Shown here piece by piece: positions 1-7,753 of a stretch of 11,238 bases of DNA (positions are counted from its first letter, which is position 1; the number at the start of each line of letters is the position of its first letter). A program made the position numbers and the translations under genes. The stretch spans positions 7,405-18,642 of the forward strand of contig DDRA01000080.1 in NCBI GenBank assembly GCA_002343545.1, read 5' to 3'. The stretch is from Bacteriovoracaceae bacterium UBA2428. Its GTDB lineage: Bacteria > Bdellovibrionota > UBA2428. Below the pieces are notes generated by a model. That model did not search any database. It was not told the origin of the DNA and worked only from the letters and a program-made list of their open reading frames with translations.

Positions 1-1542
1 ATCACGCAGCACATCGGCGCCTACACGGTGACGGTGGCCGACGCGATCCGCAATCTTCAGTCGGCCCAAGCCGGTGACGACGCGAAGAAGTCCAAGAAAG
101 AAAAGAAAGCCGAGAAGGCGGCCGCCAAGAAGTCCACGAAGGATGGCGGCGAGGGCGTCCCGGTCGAGCAGATCACCTTCCTCGATACCCCGGGCCACGC
201 GGCCTTCACGTCCATGCGTTCGCGCGGCGCCAAGGTCACGGACATCGTGATTCTCGTCGTGGCGGCGAGCGAAGGCGTCATGCCGCAGACCCGCGAAGCC
301 ATCGACCACGCGAAAGCGGCGGGAGTCCCGATCATCGTCGCGATGAACAAGATGGACTTGCCCGACGCGAACCCCGACAAGCTTCGTCAGCAGCTTTCGG
401 AATTCGGTCTCCTCTCGGAAGAATGGGGCGGCGACACGATCTTCGTTCCCGTCTCGGCCAAGACCGGCATGGGCGTCGACAAGCTCCTCGAAATGCTCCA
501 ACTCCAGTCCGAAGTCCTTGAACTGAAGGCTCGTGCCGACGGTCCGGGCATCGGTACCATCATCGAAGCCAAGCTCGATAAGGGTCGCGGTCCCGTCGCC
601 ACGGTCCTCGTGCGCGAAGGCCTGCTCAAAGTCGGCGACCATATCGTCGCCGGCACCGAATCGGGCAAGGTTCGCGCGCTCATCAACGATAAGGGCCAAC
701 AGGTCCGCGAAGCGGGCCCCTCGACTCCGGTCGAGATCCTCGGTCTCGGCGCGGTTCCCGAAGCCGGCGACAGCCTCAACGTCGTGGCCGACGAAAAGGC
801 CGCCAAGGCCCTCGCGGAACACCGCGCGGAGCAGAAGCGCGAAGAGACCTCGGGTCGTCAGACGACGCTCGAGCAGCTCTACGCGATGATGCAAGCCGGC
901 GAGCTGCGCGAGCTCCCCGTCCTCCTCAAGGCGGACGTGAAGGGTTCGGCCGAGGCCATCCAAGCGGCGCTGCTCAAGCTCCCGCAGACGAAGGTCAAGC
1001 TCAAGATTCTCGCCACCGCGGTCGGCGGCATTTCGGAGAGCGACATCCTCTTGGCTTCGGCCTCGAAGGCGCTCATCGTGGGCTTCAACGTCCGTCCGGA
1101 CGCGAAGAGCCAAGCCGAAGCCGAAAAGCGCGGCGTCGAAGTGAAAACCTACACGATCATTTACGAGCTCATCGACGATATCACGAAGGCGATGGAAGGC
1201 CTCCTCGACCCCGTTTCCAAGGAATCGGTCACGGGTCGCGCGAAAGTCCGCAACGTCTTCAATATCTCGAAGGCCGGAACGGTCGCGGGTTCCTTCATCC
1301 TCAAAGGCAAGGTTCAACGCTCGAACCAAGTCCGCGTCATTCGCGACGGTCGCGTCGTGTACACGGGCAAGGTTTCGGGACTCAAGCGCTTCAAGGACGA
1401 TGCGCGCGAAGTCGCCGAAGGTTACGAGTGCGGTATCTCGGTCGAGAACTTCAACGACATCAAGGTTGGCGATATCCTCGAGACCTTTATCGTGGAAACC
1501 TCGAGCGCTTCGCTCGAGGACGGTCCGACGGCTTCGGCTTAA
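1..1542 (+). CDS. infB: Translation initiation factor IF-2, 3' part (5' end outside window)
   Basis: IF-2 is the GTPase that brings initiator fMet-tRNA to the 30S subunit and promotes subunit joining. The frame is open from base 1 and begins inside the G domain at switch I (ITQHIGAY, bases 1-24), so the N-terminal region and the P-loop lie outside the window. Visible motifs are DTPGH (184-198), NKMD (346-357) and SAKTG (454-468). They are followed by the beta-barrel domain II ([13 protein letters not shown]), the C1 domain ([12 protein letters not shown]) and the C2 fMet-tRNA-binding domain (LKRFKDD, YECGI). The stop is TAA at 1540. Between switch I and DTPGH there are about 49 residues where E. 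coli IF-2 has about 8; the extra part is lysine-rich (10 Lys in 19 residues, bases 85-141). The visible part contains no GGG glycine codons, which suggests high expression. Identity is certain; the role of the insertion is unknown. Confidence 0.98.
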   Translation: MTQHIGAYTVTVADAIRNLQSAQAGDDAKKSKKEKKAEKAAAKKSTKDGGEGVPVEQITFLDTPGHAAFTSMRSRGAKVTDIVILVVAASEGVMPQTREAIDHAKAAGVPIIVAMNKMDLPDANPDKLRQQLSEFGLLSEEWGGDTIFVPVSAKTGMGVDKLLEMLQLQSEVLELKARADGPGIGTIIEAKLDKGRGPVATVLVREGLLKVGDHIVAGTESGKVRALINDKGQQVREAGPSTPVEILGLGAVPEAGDSLNVVADEKAAKALAEHRAEQKREETSGRQTTLEQLYAMMQAGELRELPVLLKADVKGSAEAIQAALLKLPQTKVKLKILATAVGGISESDILLASASKALIVGFNVRPDAKSQAEAEKRGVEVKTYTIIYELIDDITKAMEGLLDPVSKESVTGRAKVRNVFNISKAGTVAGSFILKGKVQRSNQVRVIRDGRVVYTGKVSGLKRFKDDAREVAEGYECGISVENFNDIKVGDILETFIVETSSASLEDGPTASA

Positions 1543-1560
1543 TCCGACTCGTCGGTCTCA

Positions 1561-2523
1561 GTGGGTCTCTACCTCGTTTGGAAAGCGCCCGGCCCCTCTT
1601 CGGGCCAGGCGCTTTCGCGTTTCAAGCTGGATTTGGGTCTGGGACGCGGTCGCGAGGGCATCGGCCACACGGGGACTCTCGACCCTTTTGCCGAGGGTCT
1701 CTTGCTGGTGGGTACGGGCGAGGCGACCAAGCTTCTGACCCCCCTCGTCGGACTTCCGAAAACTTACGAAGCCGAAATGCTGCTGGGCTTGAGCTCGGAC
1801 ACCCTCGATCTCCAGGGACAGCTCGCGTGGATGCCGGCTTCCGATCGCGCGGCGCTCGCGGAGGCTTGCGCGGCCGAACGCAGTCCCTGGGGAGGGGCGG
1901 CTCGGCAGGAGTTCTTGGGGGCCAAGCGCGGTGATTTTCTGCAGCGTCCGCCGGCCTTCAGCGCGCTTAAAGTCGACGGCAAGCGCGCCTACGAGCTGGC
2001 GCGCAAAGGCCAAGAGGTCGAGCTGAAGCTTCGGCCCGCCACGATCCTCGAGCTCCGGGAACTGGCGGGTCCGAGCGCCCAGACGGGTTCGGAGGGCGTC
2101 TTGAGCGGAGAGGGCTTCGTCGGGTGGTCCTTCGAGGTGCGCGTGAGTTCGGGGACTTATATCCGATGCCTCGCGCGCGACTGGGGGCAGGAGCTCTGCG
2201 GTCATCCGGGGCTGCTCAGAAGCCTCGTGCGCACCTCGATCGGTCCCTTCGCGGGGGCAAGGCCGCCCGCGGGCGAAGGCCTCGTACGAAGCCTCGGAGC
2301 GGCCGATCTGGCGCCTTTGCTTCCGATTCTCGAGCTCGAACCGCCCGAAGTCGCGGATCTTTTGCGGGGCGGACTTTGGCGGCGCCCGAAGGGCCCCGAG
2401 ACGGCCAACCGCCTGCTCGTCGAGCGCGGCCACGGTCGTTGCGTGGCCTTCACGGACGAGCAGGGGGCCCTCGCCAGGGTCTTCCGTTCGGACCCTTTCG
2501 CGCCGGATCGAAGCGTCGAATAA
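1561..2523 (+). CDS. truB: tRNA pseudouridine(55) synthase TruB
   Basis: TruB converts U55 in the T-loop of tRNAs to pseudouridine. The 320-residue protein is close to the E. coli length. It shows the signature HTGTLDP with the presumed catalytic Asp41, the Tyr70 region (KTYEAEMLLG), PPAFSALKVDGKRAYELAR at 130-148, GTYIR at 198-202 and an LRSLVRTSIGPF segment at 219-230. The usual N-terminal D-K-P-x-G-x-[ST]-S motif appears as WKAPGPSS. The start is GTG at 1561: infB ends in the same reading frame at 1542, and no other start codon lies between them. No good Shine-Dalgarno sequence is visible, so translation may be coupled to infB, which ends 18 bases upstream. The gene uses at least nine GGG glycine codons, unlike infB, consistent with lower expression. 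rbfA, usually found between infB and truB, is not here. Confidence 0.96.
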   Translation: MGLYLVWKAPGPSSGQALSRFKLDLGLGRGREGIGHTGTLDPFAEGLLLVGTGEATKLLTPLVGLPKTYEAEMLLGLSSDTLDLQGQLAWMPASDRAALAEACAAERSPWGGAARQEFLGAKRGDFLQRPPAFSALKVDGKRAYELARKGQEVELKLRPATILELRELAGPSAQTGSEGVLSGEGFVGWSFEVRVSSGTYIRCLARDWGQELCGHPGLLRSLVRTSIGPFAGARPPAGEGLVRSLGAADLAPLLPILELEPPEVADLLRGGLWRRPKGPETANRLLVERGHGRCVAFTDEQGALARVFRSDPFAPDRSVE

Positions 2524-2543
2524 GGGGTTGAATTCAAGCCCCT
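2523..2543 (+). other. Small stem-loop just after truB
   Basis: AGGGG (2523-2527) pairs with CCCCT (2539-2543). The interior TTGAATTCAA is itself palindromic, so the stem can extend past one bulged G to an AATT loop. No T-run follows, so this is a poor intrinsic terminator. It could be a processing site or a 3'-end stabiliser for the infB-truB message. Only the pairing is seen; the role is a guess. Confidence 0.35.
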
Positions 2544-2545
2544 GA

Positions 2546-2574
2546 TTGGATTAGGAACTTCCGAGTTAATAAAA
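2546..2574 (+). promoter_or_regulatory. Possible rpsO promoter in AT-rich gap
   Basis: The 90-base gap between truB and rpsO is sharply AT-rich compared with its surroundings. A weak sigma-70-like pair can be drawn: TTGGAT (2546-2551) and ATAAAA (2569-2574), 17 bases apart. TTAATA at 2566 is an alternative -10 with a shorter spacer. In E. coli, rpsO has its own promoter in the equivalent gap. Neither box is close to consensus, so the call rests mainly on AT content and position. Confidence 0.3.
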
Positions 2575-2592
2575 AGAATTCGAAGAATTTTT

Positions 2593-2602
2593 AGGAAAAG
2601 GT
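2593..2602 (+). promoter_or_regulatory. Ribosome-binding site of rpsO
   Basis: The purine-rich stretch AGGAAAAGGT lies 11 bases or more upstream of the ATG at 2614 and fits a Shine-Dalgarno sequence. In E. coli, S15 represses its own translation by binding a structured leader that covers the ribosome-binding site. No matching pseudoknot was worked out here. Confidence 0.5.
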
Positions 2603-2613
2603 AACAGCGAAAA

Positions 2614-2883
2614 ATGTCCATCACCGCCCAAGAAAAGCAAACGCTCATCAAGAACTTCCGCCTCGCCGAAAACGACTCGGGCTCGCCGGAAGTTCAAGTG
2701 GCTTTGCTCACGACGCGCATCAACAACCTGACCCAGCACTTCAAGACCCACGCGAAGGATCACCACTCGCGTCGCGGCTTGCTCAAGCTCGTCGGTAAGC
2801 GCCGTCGCCTCTTGAACTACCTCAAGCTCGAATCCGCTCCGCGCTACAACAAGCTCATCACCGAGCTCAACCTGCGCAAGTAA
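2614..2883 (+). CDS. rpsO: 30S ribosomal protein S15
   Basis: S15 is a primary 16S rRNA-binding protein of the 30S platform and contributes to an intersubunit bridge. The 89-residue product is the standard family length. It carries the hallmark segments [40 protein letters not shown] and [11 protein letters not shown], followed by a short basic C-terminus. The ATG start follows a purine-rich ribosome-binding site. The gene sits in its usual place between truB and pnp. It probably has its own promoter in the AT-rich gap before it, and a strong stem-loop follows the stop codon. Nothing unusual is seen in the protein. Confidence 0.98.
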   Translation: MSITAQEKQTLIKNFRLAENDSGSPEVQVALLTTRINNLTQHFKTHAKDHHSRRGLLKLVGKRRRLLNYLKLESAPRYNKLITELNLRK

Positions 2884-2900
2884 GACTCCTACGACCTCTC

Positions 2901-2946
2901 GAGCGGGCTCTGTCGGCCAGTGCCGACGTGTATCTTGAGCCCGCTT
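2901..2946 (+). promoter_or_regulatory. Nested stem-loop between rpsO and pnp
   Basis: AGCGGGCTC (2902-2910) pairs perfectly with GAGCCCGCT (2937-2945), and a G-U pair extends the stem at 2901/2946. Inside it, GTCGGC (2912-2917) pairs with GCCGAC (2922-2927) around a CAGT loop, leaving an 8-base bulge on the 3' side. TTTT follows at 2953-2956, several bases past the stem. It could attenuate transcription from rpsO into pnp. It could also be an RNase III-type processing hairpin: in E. coli a hairpin at this position controls pnp autoregulation. The pairing is seen; the function is inferred from position. Confidence 0.6.
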
Positions 2947-2995
2947 CTCGCGTTTTAGGGATTGGTCTATTCGGCGGAAGGCAGCTTCCGTCCAC

Positions 2996-3004
2996 AGAGG
3001 GAGA
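2996..3004 (+). promoter_or_regulatory. Ribosome-binding site of pnp
   Basis: AGAGGGAGA lies five bases before the ATG at 3010. This places the pnp start at 3010 rather than at the in-frame TTG at 2962. The 16 residues between the two have no counterpart in the family's conserved N-terminus. Confidence 0.7.
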
Positions 3005-3009
3005 TTCAA

Positions 3010-5169
3010 ATGGGAGTTCTCAATAATCCGGTCCGCGTCGAAACGACTTTCGGCGGCCGCAAGCTCACGCTCGAAACGGGTCGTCTCGCGAAGCAGGCCC
3101 ACGGCTCCGTGCTCGTGCAATACGGCGAGACGACGGCGCTCGTGACGGCCGTGTCGAGCAAGTCCGAAAAGCCGGGCATCGACTTCTTCCCGCTCACGAT
3201 CGAGTTCCAAGAGAAGTTCTACGCTTCGGGCAAAATCCCGGGCGGCTTCTTCAAACGCGAAGCGCGCCCGACCGATTGGGCCACGCTGAACGCGCGCATG
3301 GTGGATCGTCCGATCCGCCCGCTCTTCCCCGAAGGCTACCGCAACGAAACGCAAGTCGTCGTGACGCTGCTTTCGTACGACGGCGAGAACGAAGCCGAAG
3401 CCATCGCGGGCCTCGGCGCTTCGTGCGCGCTCCTCATCTCGGACGCGCCCTTCGATAACCCGATCGCGACGGTTCGCGTGGGCCGCTACCAAGGCCAATA
3501 CGTCGTGAACCCGCTACCGGCGCAACTCGAGAAGTGCGACATCAACGTCCTCGTCTCGGCGACCTCGCAGGCGATCTGCATGGTCGAAGGCGGCGCGGAG
3601 CAGGTCAGCGAAGAAGATTTCCTCGGCGCCGTTTACTTCGGTTTCGAGCAGATCCAAACGCTCATCAAGCTGCAACAAGACCTCCGCGCGAAGGCCGGCA
3701 AGCCCAAGCGTGAGTGGAAGGGCATGGAAAAGCCCGCGGATCTCTACAAGGAAGTCGCGCAAGCGGCCGAGGCGGGTCTCGCCGTCGGCTTCGCGAACCG
3801 CGTGAAGGCCGAGCGCTACGCGGCCCTCGACAAGACCTATGATGAAGTCATGGAAAAGTTCTTGGCGAAGGCGCCCGAAGACGCCGCCGCGAAGGCTCTC
3901 TACGTCAAGCAACTCGATGACGCTTTCGAAGAGGCGAAGGCGACCTACGCGCGTCAATACACGGTCGTCAAAGGCCAGCGTATCGACGGTCGCGCCTTCG
4001 ACCAAGTCCGTCCGATCGAAGTCGAAGCGGGTCTCCTGCCCCGCACGCACGGTTCGGCGCTCTTCACGCGCGGCGAAACCCAGGCCCTCGTGACGATCAC
4101 GCTCGGCACGAGCGAAGACGAACAGCTCATCGACTCCGTCCGCGGCAAGTACAACAAGAAGTTCCTCTTGCACTACAACTTCCCCCCGTTCTCGGTGGGC
4201 GAGACGGGTCGCTTCGGCGGCAACTCTCGTCGCGAGATCGGTCACTCGGCTTTGGCCGAGCGCGCCGTGACGCAGATCATCCCCGACTACGAGAAGTTCC
4301 CCTATACGATCCGCGTCGTCTCCGAGACGCTCGAGTCGAACGGCTCGTCGTCGATGGCGACGGTCTGCGGCGCTTCGATGGCGCTCATGGACGCCGGCGT
4401 GCCGACGAAGGCTCCCGTCGCGGGCATCGCGATGGGTCTCGTGAAGGAAGGCGACAAAGTCGCGGTCCTCTCCGACATCTTGGGCGACGAAGATCACCTG
4501 GGCGACATGGACTTTAAGGTCTGCGGAACCGAGAAGGGTCTCGTGGCCGTGCAGATGGACATCAAGATCACGGGCATCAGCCGCGAGATCATGCACCAAG
4601 CTTTGCTGCAAGCGCGCCAAGGCCGCCTGCACATCCTCGGTGAGATGACCAAGGCGATCAACGAGTCCAAGAAGGACATCTCGAAGTACGCCCCGCGTAT
4701 CACTTCGATCCAGATCAACCCCGAGAAGATCAAGGACCTCATTGGTCCCGGCGGCAAGAACATCAAGAACATCGTCGCCGTCACGGGCGTCAAAGTGGAT
4801 GTGGACGACAAGGGCAAGGTCAACGTGGCCTCGACCGACCCGGCCGCCGCCGAGAAGGCTCTCGAGATGATCCGTCAACTGACGGAAGAAGCCGAGATCG
4901 GCAAGATCTACATGGGCACCGTGGTTCGCCTTGCGGACTTCGGTTGCTTCGTCGAGATTATGCCGGGCACGGACGGTCTCGTGCACATTTCCGAGCTCGA
5001 CCATAAGCGCGTCCAGTACGTCGCCGACGTCGTTCAGGAAGGTGACCAGATCCCGGTCAAGGTCCTCGATATCGACCGCCAGGGTAAGATCCGTCTCTCG
5101 CGTCGCGCCGCTCTGCCGGCCCCCGCGGGCGGCCCGGCCCCGGATCAGCGTCCCCCGTCCAAGAATTAA
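3010..5169 (+). CDS. pnp: Polyribonucleotide nucleotidyltransferase (PNPase)
   Basis: PNPase degrades RNA 3' to 5' by phosphorolysis and is a core degradosome component in many bacteria. The 719-residue protein has the full architecture. The first RNase PH domain includes FFPLTIEFQEKFYASGKIPG and the FKREARP-DW segment. An alpha-helical linker follows at about 215-315. The second RNase PH domain includes GRFGGNSRREIGH, GSSSMATVCGAS (445-456) and DEDHLGDMDFK, in which Asp495, Asp501 and Lys503 match the E. coli metal/catalytic residues. Next come a KH domain with IGPGGKNIK (578-586) and an S1 domain at about 630-698 (GTVVRLADFGCFVEI, GLVHISEL). A short proline-rich tail ends the protein. The start is set by a good ribosome-binding site and the conserved N-terminus. 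It follows rpsO, with a stem-loop between them, and ends before a strong terminator. Confidence 0.98.
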   Translation: MGVLNNPVRVETTFGGRKLTLETGRLAKQAHGSVLVQYGETTALVTAVSSKSEKPGIDFFPLTIEFQEKFYASGKIPGGFFKREARPTDWATLNARMVDRPIRPLFPEGYRNETQVVVTLLSYDGENEAEAIAGLGASCALLISDAPFDNPIATVRVGRYQGQYVVNPLPAQLEKCDINVLVSATSQAICMVEGGAEQVSEEDFLGAVYFGFEQIQTLIKLQQDLRAKAGKPKREWKGMEKPADLYKEVAQAAEAGLAVGFANRVKAERYAALDKTYDEVMEKFLAKAPEDAAAKALYVKQLDDAFEEAKATYARQYTVVKGQRIDGRAFDQVRPIEVEAGLLPRTHGSALFTRGETQALVTITLGTSEDEQLIDSVRGKYNKKFLLHYNFPPFSVGETGRFGGNSRREIGHSALAERAVTQIIPDYEKFPYTIRVVSETLESNGSSSMATVCGASMALMDAGVPTKAPVAGIAMGLVKEGDKVAVLSDILGDEDHLGDMDFKVCGTEKGLVAVQMDIKITGISREIMHQALLQARQGRLHILGEMTKAINESKKDISKYAPRITSIQINPEKIKDLIGPGGKNIKNIVAVTGVKVDVDDKGKVNVASTDPAAAEKALEMIRQLTEEAEIGKIYMGTVVRLADFGCFVEIMPGTDGLVHISELDHKRVQYVADVVQEGDQIPVKVLDIDRQGKIRLSRRAALPAPAGGPAPDQRPPSKN

Positions 5170-5196
5170 TCTCGTTCTCGAAGTACACGTTCTTTG

Positions 5197-5242
5197 ACGA
5201 TCCGCGCCTTACGGAGATTCCGTGAGGCGCGGATCGTTATTT
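5197..5242 (+). terminator. Rho-independent terminator after pnp
   Basis: ACGATCCGCGCCT (5197-5209) pairs perfectly with AGGCGCGGATCGT (5225-5237). The stem continues through a T-G pair and ACGGA/TCCGT to a GAT loop, about 19 base pairs in all. TTATTT follows. This is a very stable hairpin 27 bases past the pnp stop and marks the end of the translation/RNA-decay cluster. The T-run is short and interrupted, but the stem is unusually strong. Confidence 0.85.
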
Positions 5243-5287
5243 GGTGTTCGGGCTGCGATTTGTCCGTCCCCCGGACGATGAGAAGGC

Positions 5288-6397
5288 GTGGAAGCCGGAC
5301 GCTACGCTCGTCGTGCCCTCTTTTCCCTTTGGCTGGCTTTCGCGGCATTCCCTTCGGGGGCCCGGGCGAATTGCGGACCCGCGCTGCGGCAGCTGCTGGC
5401 CTCGGCGCCTTCCTCCACGCAAATTTACCGCCGCCTCGCCGACATCAAGACGCTGGAGTTCGGCTCCTTCAACGTGGAAAAGCTTTACGTCGAGGGAAGC
5501 TACGAGCATCTGCCCCGCTCGGCGCACGTTCCGCTCCCCCCGCCCAAGCCCGTCGCCAAGCTCGAGGCGCTGGGCCGCGTCCTGCGCGACGCGGACCTCG
5601 ACGTCGTCGCGCTTCAGGAAGTCGGCGGCTACGATTCGCTCGAAACCTTTCAGCGCCAGTACCTCCGCGACCACTACCGCGTGCTCATGGTGCAACGGAG
5701 CGATAAGGTCGGCGACGAGACGGCCTTCCTCGTCAAACGGGACCTTCCCTTCGAGATCGAGTTGCGGCACCACGGCATGGAGAAGTGGACGGACCCCGTG
5801 GACCCCAAGCGCCCGTCCAAGCTCTTCACCCGCGACCCGCCGACGATGATCGTGCGGGAGCGAGGAAAGCCCGAGGGCAAACCGCTCTTCGTGTACATGG
5901 GCGTCCACCTGAAGTCCAAGGTCACGAGCCCGGGCTACCGGAGCGCCGACGTCCATTCGGAATGGTTGCGCGAGGCGCAGGCGAACCGCGTGGCCGAGAT
6001 CGCGGCCCGCTATATGCAGGAGTTCGGTAAGGAGATCCCCGTCTTGGTGGGCGGCGACTTCAACGGGGACTTGATCCGCGAAAGCACTTTCCGCGGGCTT
6101 TGGTCGCGTTTCACCGACGCCTTGTCGCTGGGCGACCGACCCTTGGCCGACCGGGTCACGGCGACTCACCACCCCGAGAGCGGTCCCGCGGTCGCGGAAG
6201 CCGTCGACTCGATTCTCATCACGTCGGGGCATCGCGGGCTCGTGGCCGATTCCGAGGTCTACCGCTACCGCGACGAGCTCGGGCGACCGCTCCCGATCCC
6301 GACGAGCCTGGAACTTCGACGGCGCAATCCGTCGGACCATTTTCTGGTGCGCCTGCGGCTGCGCTTTGCCCCCCTCGTCCGGCCCGCGCCCCCGTGA
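5288..6397 (+). CDS. Exported endonuclease/exonuclease/phosphatase-family protein
   Basis: This is a 369-residue member of the Mg2+-dependent DNase I-like (EEP) superfamily. Family residues appear in order: FGSFNVEKL with Asn62, ALQEVG with the metal-binding Glu111, MGVHLKSK with His207, GGDFNGD with Asp257 and Asn259, Asp308 (AVDSIL), and a C-terminal SDH triad (Ser349-Asp350-His351). A complete active site is therefore present. The N-terminus looks like a Sec signal peptide: basic ARR, a hydrophobic stretch LFSLWLAFAAF, then a likely cleavage after ARA at residue 27. The enzyme probably acts in the periplasm or outside the cell. The substrate, whether nucleic acid, phospholipid or another phosphodiester, cannot be told from sequence. 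The start is GTG at 5288 with a poorly spaced GAGAAGG upstream, so the exact start is moderately uncertain. The M16 peptidase gene begins 12 bases after the stop. Confidence 0.88.
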   Translation: MEAGRYARRALFSLWLAFAAFPSGARANCGPALRQLLASAPSSTQIYRRLADIKTLEFGSFNVEKLYVEGSYEHLPRSAHVPLPPPKPVAKLEALGRVLRDADLDVVALQEVGGYDSLETFQRQYLRDHYRVLMVQRSDKVGDETAFLVKRDLPFEIELRHHGMEKWTDPVDPKRPSKLFTRDPPTMIVRERGKPEGKPLFVYMGVHLKSKVTSPGYRSADVHSEWLREAQANRVAEIAARYMQEFGKEIPVLVGGDFNGDLIRESTFRGLWSRFTDALSLGDRPLADRVTATHHPESGPAVAEAVDSILITSGHRGLVADSEVYRYRDELGRPLPIPTSLELRRRNPSDHFLVRLRLRFAPLVRPAPP

Positions 6398-6409
6398 TAG
6401 ACACGGGAC

Positions 6410-7744
6410 GTGGTGAAGCAAGCGGCGGGGCAACCGAGAATCCTCAAGATTAGCGACAAGATCACGCTGCTCGCCGAAAGCGCCCCCCACTGCGTCTCGT
6501 CCGCCATCTACTGGTGGGTCGGCTGCGGCAGCCGCCACGAGTCCCCCGCGCTGAACGGCGCCACCCACTTGGCCGAACACATGTTTTTCAAGGGGACCTC
6601 GCAGCACTCCGCCGAGGAACTCTCCTTTCTTTTCGAGCGCTTCGGCGGGGACGTGAATGCCTTCACGGAGCGTGAACTGACCTGCTTTCACGCCTGGGTG
6701 CCGGCCGAAAAGACCGAGCTCGCGCTGAACCTTTTGGCCGAGATGCTCTTCGATTCGCTCTTCACCAAGGAAGACTTCACGAAGGAGCGCGCCGTCGTCG
6801 TGGAAGAGCTCAAGGGCTACGAAGATTCGCCGGACGAGGTCTTCCAGGACGGCCTGCTCGATACGCCCTGGTCCGAGGGCCGCTCGCTCGGACGACGCAT
6901 CGGCGGCTTCGCCCGCGACGTCAAACGCCTCTCCGGCGAAGATCTGCTCCGCCACGTCGAAGATCGCTTTCTGCGCTCGCCCATGGCGATCGGCATCGTG
7001 ACGCCGCTCGAACCGGGCGAGGTCGCGCGGCTTCTGCGCGCCGCGCTCGCGCGCGTCGCCAAGATGCGATTCGGCCGCTTGGCCTTCGAGCGCGCCCGAC
7101 GTCCGTCCTTCGAAAAGGCGCGTTTCACCGCGCGGCCGCGCGCGGTCTCGCGCGTGACCTCCTTCGACACGGACCAGGTTCACGTCGGGGTCCTCTTCTC
7201 GGCGCCGTCGATCCGGCACCGCGACGAGCCCTCCATGACGGCGCTCTCGAACCTCCTGGGGGGCGGCTCGAGCTCGGCGCTCTTCCGGACCCTGCGCGAA
7301 GACAAGGGGCTTACGTATTCGGCGCACACGACGTACCAGACCTTCGTCGACACGGGCCTGCTTTCGATCCAGTTCGCGACGAACCCACGCAAGTGGGAAG
7401 AAGCGCTGGAGGCGGCCTCGGAAGTCTGCCACCGTTTCGCGCGCGGGATCGGCGAAAGCGAGCTCGAGATGGCGCGCGGGCAGCTCCTCGGTTCCACGCA
7501 GCTTGGTTTCGAGAGCATCCACGGCCGCGCCGAAATGTACGGCCGCCAGTGGTTGCTGATGGGACGCATCTACTCGCTCAAGGAATCCCTCAAGGAGATC
7601 CGTGAGCTCACCGTGAAGGGAATCTCGCGTTTCGCGCACGGATTGGCGGCGACGCCTTGCCTCTATCTGCTCGGCCCCCTGCGGGCACGGGACATGAACA
7701 AAGCCTGGAAGGCTTGGGAAGCGGGCGCTTCGGCGCATCGGTAG
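6410..7744 (+). CDS. M16 family zinc metallopeptidase (insulinase-like)
   Basis: The 444-residue protein has the two-domain layout of single-unit M16B peptidases. The N-terminal half carries the inverted zinc motif HLAEH (His53, Glu56, His57), followed by FGGDVNAFTERELT. The distal zinc ligand is probably Glu133 within VVVEELKGY, followed by EDSPDEVFQD. The C-terminal half has the family's arginine-bearing substrate-binding segment, GGGSSSALFRTLRE-KGLTYS at about 284-304, and no second zinc motif, as expected. No signal peptide is evident, so it is probably cytoplasmic. GTG at 6410 or 6413 is the start; the ribosome-binding site is weak. It lies 12 bases after the nuclease gene and 9 bases before dut. 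A processing peptidase next to pnp and dut is a common arrangement in some Gram-negative lineages, but its substrate is not known. Confidence 0.93.
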   Translation: MVKQAAGQPRILKISDKITLLAESAPHCVSSAIYWWVGCGSRHESPALNGATHLAEHMFFKGTSQHSAEELSFLFERFGGDVNAFTERELTCFHAWVPAEKTELALNLLAEMLFDSLFTKEDFTKERAVVVEELKGYEDSPDEVFQDGLLDTPWSEGRSLGRRIGGFARDVKRLSGEDLLRHVEDRFLRSPMAIGIVTPLEPGEVARLLRAALARVAKMRFGRLAFERARRPSFEKARFTARPRAVSRVTSFDTDQVHVGVLFSAPSIRHRDEPSMTALSNLLGGGSSSALFRTLREDKGLTYSAHTTYQTFVDTGLLSIQFATNPRKWEEALEAASEVCHRFARGIGESELEMARGQLLGSTQLGFESIHGRAEMYGRQWLLMGRIYSLKESLKEIRELTVKGISRFAHGLAATPCLYLLGPLRARDMNKAWKAWEAGASAHR

Positions 7745-7753
7745 GAGAGAACG

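Noticed and set aside
28..171. Possible frameshift or assembly error in infB
   Set aside because: Frame and motifs are continuous on both sides of the lysine-rich segment, so a genuine insertion is more likely.
2962..3009. Upstream TTG start for pnp adding 16 residues
   Set aside because: The ATG at 3010 has a well-placed ribosome-binding site and matches the family N-terminus; the extension does not.
3514..5004. 496-codon open frame on the minus strand inside pnp
   Set aside because: It is fully antisense to a canonical PNPase. The low-complexity Asp/Leu/Val/Arg composition is typical of a shadow frame.
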